NCBI GenBank assembly: GCA_002081555.1
Contig: KV921103.1
Span: 2,064-43,305, forward strand
Reading direction: 5' to 3'
DNA length: 41,242 nucleotides
From: Protostelium mycophagum
Taxonomy: Eukaryota; Evosea; Variosea; Protosteliida; Protosteliaceae
Shown piece by piece: positions 36,122-41,242 of this stretch. A program made the position numbers and the translations under genes. The notes beneath the pieces are model-generated. The model searched no databases. It worked only from the letters and a program-made list of their open reading frames with translations, and was not told the DNA's origin. Within the stretch, counting starts at the first letter, position 1. The number at the start of each line of letters is the position of its first letter.

Positions 36122-36517
36122 AATCAAAATAAATGTATTGTGCGATATCAAATTATTATTAGTATTTTTTATCATGAATTTGGATTTTAAAAAGCGCGTT
36201 TGAGTCAATGCAACAAAACACTCAAAGAGCACAATTGTGCTTGTTGCACGATGATTTTTGCCAATTAGTAGCAGCCGGCGTACGGTTATAACAGCGATTT
36301 TACCGTGCTTGGCACGTTAGGAGCATTAGTAGCAGCCAGCTCACGGTAGTTACCGTGATTCCCATCTGCCAAAATTTCAAAGTGGTTCTCAATTTCTGTG
36401 TGAGCAAAAAAATGAAGCGTTGTAGTTCGGTAGTTCGAGTAAATTCCGAAAGTTCCGATCGGAATTTGGAAATTGGCTGTTGTCACAAACAAAAATCCCC
36501 ACACAGAAAACCAAACA
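36122..36517. promoter_or_regulatory. methyltransferase upstream region with direct repeats and palindromes
   Basis: 396 bp, starting AT-rich and becoming structured. ATTAGTAGCAGCC occurs twice (36264-36276 and 36325-36337, spacing 61). Two inverted repeats lie between or beside them: CGTGC TTG GCACG (36304-36316) and CACGGTA GT TACCGTG (36342-36357). No coding sequence. The arrangement looks like clustered factor-binding sites for the downstream gene. Confidence 0.5.
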
Positions 36518-38134
36518 ATGAACCAACTCGACTGGGAGCAGCGCGCTCAACATTATGATAAGACCAGTGCCGGACTTACACGTTCAATTGCAAAGCAATT
36601 GATATCTGCTCTGGTGGTGAGCATTCAAGATCTTCACTAAAATTAAATAGTCACAGATCCCTAATGGCTCTGTGATTCTGGATTCTGCTTGTGGCACCGG
36701 TGCGGTGACTGAGCTGGTGCACAGTATTGAGGGTTCCAAAGTTTATGCTGCAGACTTTGCAGAAGCGATGGTCAAGACAATCAAAAGCAAGGCTGAAAAG
36801 AATGGTTGGAACAATGTCGAAGCCAAAGTCACAGATGCGCAGGTGAAATGGCTTGTTGATCATGATCAAATCTCTGATCACAAATTAGTCTCTCGCATTT
36901 GACGATAACATGTTTACACACGCATTCTTTGTGTTTGGACCACAGCTGATGCCAGATGGCAACAAGGCTATCGATGAACTGTACCGAGTCACTAAACCGA
37001 ACGGAACTGCTTGTTTCACGACCTGGCACACCAACCCCTTCATTAGAGCTCACACCAAGGTAATTACCACTATTTAATCTCTAGTATCTACAATGTTGTA
37101 AACCGGAAGAACTCAAATACGTCAACCTCTGATCATTCCAAGGCTAGAAGAGAAGCCGCAGGAGAAGATGACTCATGGTGGCATCCAAACGGTCAGTTTT
37201 GGGACGACTCCCAATATTGTATTAAAAAGGTACGCATTTCTGCTAGCAACGGACGAACATTAAAAAATATCAGGCTAAAGAGGCTGGATTTTCCGATGTG
37301 AGAGTCGAGGTTGGCGAGACAGTTTTAGACATCGAACAAGCCGCTCCTGACTACCTTGATTCTGTCATAAAATTATCAAATCTCTGATTACAAGTTAGTC
37401 TCTCGCATTTGACGATAACACGTTTACACACGCATTCTTTGTGTTTGGACCACAGCTGATGCCAGATGGCAACAAGGCTATCGATGAACTGTACCGAGTT
37501 ACTAAACCGAACGGAACTGCTTGTTTCACGACCTGGCACACCAACCCCTTCATTAGAGCTCACACCAAGGTAATTACCACTATTTAATCTCTAGTATCTA
37601 CAATGTTGTAAACCGGAAGAACTCAAATACGTCAACCTCTGATCATTCCAAGGCTAGAAGAGAAGCCGCAGGAGAAGATGACTCATGGTGGCATCCAAAC
37701 GGTCAGTTTTGGGACGACTCCCAATATTGTATTAAAAAGGTACGCATTTCTGCTAGCAACGGACGAACATTAAAAAATATCATGCTAAAGAGGCTGAATT
37801 TTTCAATGTGAGAGTCAAGGTTGGCAAGACAGTTTTAGACATCAAACAAGCCGCTCCTGACTATCTTGATTCTGTCATAAAATTCCTATCTGCCCTGCCA
37901 CACTGCAATGAGGAGCAGAAGAAGACCTTCATCTCTGTTGTGGAAAGAGAATTTCGCAATACATTTGAATCAGGAAACATACAAGACCTAACTTTCAAAG
38001 CTCTTATGGTGATCTCCCCTCAACTTGCAGGAATTTTCCTCAAAAAATTACCCAAATACACCAAGAAACACGTAACCTTGGCAATCATCAACAGCCAGTC
38101 AGTTGACCCCTCCACTTACATGACTGTGATTTGA
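36518..38134 (+). CDS. class I SAM-dependent methyltransferase with internal 510-bp tandem duplication
   Basis: Exon 1 (MNQLDWEQRAQHYDKTSAG) and exon 2 carry the SAM-binding motif I, VILDSACGTGAVTELV, and an acidic residue at the next strand (VYAADFAEAM). Exon 3 has the later Rossmann part, LAFDDNMFTHAFFVFGP followed by LYRVTKPNGTACFTTWH, typical of Methyltransf_11/25 enzymes that methylate small molecules; the substrate is unknown. A 510-bp unit starting inside intron 2 (36865) is repeated at once (37375-37884). The first copy keeps good splice signals but its last exon runs into the next unit and stops after VIKLSNL. The second copy continues into the true C-terminus (ending TYMTVI) but its matching acceptor reads CAT instead of CAG. 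Whether a full-length product is made is open. Confidence 0.85.
36865..37884 (+). repeat. 510-bp tandem duplication inside the methyltransferase gene
   Basis: Unit 1 is 36865-37374, unit 2 is 37375-37884; both begin ATCAAATCTCTGAT and end TCTGTCATAAAATT. They are nearly identical (about a dozen differences). Most differences are C/G in unit 1 against T/A in unit 2, clustered at 37790-37850. Each unit holds two complete exons, most of a third, and their introns. Confidence 0.93.
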
Positions 38135-38198
38135 AAGTGCAGTGGAAATTCGTTCACATACGTAATTTGTCGTCATCGCAGAATCAGAACGAAGAAAA

Positions 38199-39763
38199 AT
38201 GGAAGTGGTGATTAACAAGGACATACACAAGGAGAAGAAGAAACAAACAGAACCTCCAAAACCCAATAAATTATCCACGAGAGAACACCTGCTAGCAGGG
38301 GCCATTGCTGGTTTCGTGGCTGATTTTACCACACATCCAGTCGATACCGTCAGGACCAGACTCCAAACACAAGTTGGGATACACATTTCTTTCTTAAACT
38401 GATTCTGTGCAGAGAAATCTGGCACATGGGCTGAGAAAATATACTGGAACGTTGGACGCTTTCAGATCCATTCTTAAATATGAAGGCCCCTCTGCCTTAT
38501 ACAAAGGCTTTGCCATCGGTATTGATCTGCATGGCACACCATCTATTAAACGAAATACTGATCCTAATCAGTCGGCACAAGCACAGTTCCAGCACACGCT
38601 CTATATTTTGCAGGATACGAACATTCTAAGAATTATCTGCAGCCTCTCGTGAGAGATGAAGACAAATCATCATGGGTTCATTTGACATCTGGTGCTTTTG
38701 CAGACATCTGTGGCTCTTTTGTTTGGGTACCGATGGACGTGGTGAAACAGAGACTGCAAGTACAACAGACGAAGACGGGTGCGAAGTGAGTGATGACGTC
38801 ACGTGCCATATCATCAACTTGGTTTTAGAAACCTGTGTTTCTTCGATTAAAACTGGCGATTAAAAATTGAATTAAGCTGCGTCATTAAAATCTTTAAGAA
38901 CTCTGATCAACTCATCTTGGGGTGTAGTAAAATAAATAATATCTACACTTTGGGATGGTTTCCCTTTTATATACATAAATGTCATTCTCTGAAATATTAT
39001 AGGTATTCTGGTTCGTGGAACGCCGTCACAACAATCATCAGAGAAGAAGGACCTCTCGGACTGTACAGAGGATTCATACCCGCCGTGATGACTTATGCAC
39101 CCTTTGTATCCATTTATTTCACTGCTTATGAGCGTTGTAAAAGACTGGTAAGTCAACTTGTATTATCGATTTTGAATATAAAGGCCGGTCTGTGGCAAAG
39201 CCACATTTGTATTTCTAAACATGGTTATGCTGAAAGTGACATATAAAGTCCTGATGAGATGTATATGTTGTGCGGTTGTTGACATTCAAGCAGGCAAAAG
39301 ACTTGACAAAATCTGAAGACATAAACTCAATACCTTTTTGGACGCAGCTGATTAGCGGTGGCACCGCTGGTGCTTTTTCTGCCGCAATCACAAGTCCTAT
39401 AGACGTCATCAAAACCAGAGTGCAGGTATAGTCAGACATTTTCCCAATAACCCCACACAAAACTAAAACAAATAATAATGAAATAAAAGGTGAGCAGTAG
39501 GGGGGAGAACTACAATGGGGCGTTAGAAGTACTGAGGAGGACGATAAGGGAAGACGGATATCGTGCATTCACTCGGGGATTAGCCGCAAGAGTCTTGTGG
39601 ATCGCGCCGAACACAGCCATCACCATCGCCTTATGTCAGTCATTGTCTTTTTTGCTTTGTTCAAAGTCGGCGAGAGGATATTTTAAATATTTATTTCATT
39701 TAAATATGTCATTAAATACAAACAGATGAGCAGTTTAAGAATTACTTTCTAACCCGAAAGTAA
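38199..39763 (+). CDS. mitochondrial carrier family (SLC25) transporter
   Basis: Six-helix inner-membrane carrier built of three repeats. Each repeat's signature is present: HPVDTVRTRLQTQ (repeat 1), WVPMDVVKQRLQVQ (repeat 2) and SPIDVIKTRVQ (repeat 3), each followed by a G-rich second half (EGPSALYKGF, EGPLGLYRGFIPA, DGYRAFTRGLAARV). About seven exons join; the last intron is spliced so that IALY continues into EQFKNYFLTRK and a stop at 39761-39763. The N-terminal 30 residues are charged and hydrophilic. The start is the first ATG of the open frame, only 64 bp after the methyltransferase stop. Repeat-1 and -2 signatures recall mitoferrin and related metal or cofactor carriers, but the substrate cannot be decided from what I see. 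Confidence 0.92.
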
Positions 39764-40694
39764 ACGCAATTTGTAAAACACCGCACATAAAAGAAATTAA
39801 ATTTCTAAAGCATCTACATTTTTGTCGCACAAGTTCTATCAAGATAAATATTACTGAAATACATCATTTTTTGCTTAAAATCCCACGAGAAGGTAGACCA
39901 TACTGAGCTCAGTGAACAGCATTTCATGTGTGCTGACAGATAGACGTGTTTAGAAACGAATTTTTTGCGTTATCAACTCTGTAGTATACATCCGTCAGTC
40001 TTTAAAGAATTTGCATCCTCTGTTATTTTCTATGGATATATTTGAGTGGTGTATTGAGTCTTAACGGCCTGTACTAGTTGATGTACCCAAGTAGATGCGC
40101 GAATATATTTTCTTGGTGTGTAACCCCAAACAAAAATTCAACCTAGATAATTTAATAAAATTGATGTAATTTGATAATTATCTATTATTCTTACCTTGGC
40201 AAATAAGATAAGTTTAAATGATGTCTGATAAGAAATCTTTATCATTGTTGTACATGCCAATGAAACTCTCTGCACTCCAAAAGATTGAGTCAAAGCAGAC
40301 ACATTCTGGAGGCAGTTCAGAGCTAAGCTTGGCAACAAGACAAGCCATTTGTTGCTTCTACTCCTTGAAAACCTCCTTCTTTTTTTCTTTCTTTTTCCTG
40401 CTAGCTGATAGTTCTGCTGCTATATTCTTCTCTGGCCAATTGCTTTGAACATACTCCTTGACTATTTCCTAAAATTGATACTTCTTCTGGATTGACACTG
40501 AGACAAAAATGGTACCTTCATAAAGTGCTTTGACAAAAGATTGATATCTGAAGTTTGTCAATTGTTGAGCAAAAAAGTTTGTTGATGAAAATCATCTATG
40601 TGGACATGTCTGCATAAACAAAATCATTGAGACCTAGAAAATTAAGCTCAGAATTTACCTATTTGCTGTCATTACTTGTGTTTAAATGTTGTTT
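39764..40694. other. AT-rich stretch without recognised gene
   Basis: About 930 bp between the carrier gene and the retroelement fragment. Only short open frames on both strands (for example 40138-40338 minus, 40218-40448 plus), without family similarity. The right half may be degraded 3' sequence of the retroelement, but I see no reverse transcriptase motif in it. Confidence 0.45.
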
Positions 40695-41242
40695 TCACAA
40701 CAAGTAGTCCACCATTGTAAGTTTCTGGTTCTTGTTGATGTGGGGTTGAATAATTTCCCAGAACCAATCAAGGTGCTTTGCTTTGTATGCAGAGTGATTC
40801 TGTATGACCTTGTGTTTGATAATTGGCTCCTCTTCTTGTGACACTTCATCTGAGAATTTCATTTCCAGGTTTGTAATTGCAATTCCTAATGCCAGTAATG
40901 CCAGGAGACCAATGTAGATTTTGTGCTTGTGTAAATCCAGAATTACAAAATCAAGTGGAACAGTGTGTTTCCTATAGATAACCAGTACTGCACTAACTTT
41001 CCCTCGTATTGGTAGTGTCTTATCTTTTGCTGACAATTGAGTGGTGACACCTGTCATTGGTTCTGTGGCAAGTTGTAGTTTCTTGGCGCACTGAGAGGAC
41101 ATGATGTTATGGGTGGCTCCAGTGTCTAGTAACACCCAAAGTCTGTTTTTGCAGATAATGAGAGGCAAGCGCAGCAAATGAGAGGTTTCAAGTGTTTTCT
41201 GTAGTCTTGACTTCAATGGTAGGACATTCATTTGCGTAATGT
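40695..41242 (-). mobile_element. LTR-retroelement fossil, protease part, cut by the window edge
   Basis: The minus strand encodes a retroviral-type aspartic protease: a hydrophobic strand then LLDTGATHNIMS, followed by a flap-like region and the second hydrophobic block IYIGLLALLALGIAI. This is the protease found between Gag and reverse transcriptase in Ty3/gypsy-like elements. The Gag side lies beyond the right edge. No reverse transcriptase, integrase or LTR is recognised within the window on the other side, so the copy appears to be a fragment, though the protease part itself looks whole. Age cannot be judged without the LTRs. Confidence 0.75.

Noticed and set aside
38790-38805. Perfect CRE (TGACGTCA) within the carrier gene
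   Set aside because: It lies in an intron, and similar sites occur by chance elsewhere in the window, for example at 23594; there is no regulatory context.
1-41242. CRISPR arrays, bacterial operons, rRNA genes and tRNA genes
   Set aside because: The window is spliced eukaryotic DNA. I saw no evenly spaced short repeats and no rRNA blocks. I did not find a tRNA by eye; a tRNAscan-SE run would be needed to exclude one.

Overview
The window is nuclear DNA of a eukaryotic microbe with a compact, intron-rich genome. Nearly every gene is cut by GT-AG introns of about 37-60 nt, and intergenic gaps are often only 60-200 nt. The mix of genes (a tyrosine-kinase receptor, a MEF2-type MADS box factor, the GATOR2 subunit Mios, the proteasome adaptor Ecm29 and a crinkler-like NTPase) fits a free-living amoebozoan, for example a protostelid-type amoeba. 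That placement is inference from gene content and was not tested by any search.

Left part (1-9 kb). A crinkler/RHS-like P-loop ATPase enters from the left edge (+). It is followed by a repeat-bearing spacer, an F-box/leucine-rich-repeat protein (+), and glycogen phosphorylase (-), which lacks the coding sequence for one short internal exon. A dispersed repeat occurs twice in inverted orientation, at 3.0 kb and 8.9 kb.

Middle (9-25 kb). The SRP receptor alpha subunit (-) and Ecm29 (+) diverge from a shared 120-bp promoter gap. Ecm29 converges on a very long receptor gene (-) at 18.4-25.2 kb: signal peptide, a beta-helix ectodomain built of chlamydial Pmp-like GGA(I/L/F) repeats, one transmembrane helix, and an intact tyrosine-kinase domain with a proline-rich tail. 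This is the most striking gene of the window.

Right part (25-41 kb). An unassigned stretch is followed by Mios (-), the transcription elongation factor Spt4 (-), a very small ribophorin II/Swp1-like oligosaccharyltransferase subunit (+), an adenylate kinase with a frame break near its C-terminus (+), a MEF2-type MADS protein (+), a coiled-coil protein of unknown function (+), a class I methyltransferase carrying a 510-bp internal tandem duplication (+), and a mitochondrial carrier (+). An AT-rich stretch then leads to the protease part of an LTR-type retroelement fossil (-) that runs off the right edge.

The genes do not form one pathway; most are single-copy housekeeping genes (secretion, glycosylation, proteasome, TORC1 sensing, transcription, energy). 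The novelty lies in the receptor, the duplicated methyltransferase, the minimal oligosaccharyltransferase subunit and the crinkler-like locus. Exon models were built by eye from splice consensus, reading frame and family similarity recalled from memory.
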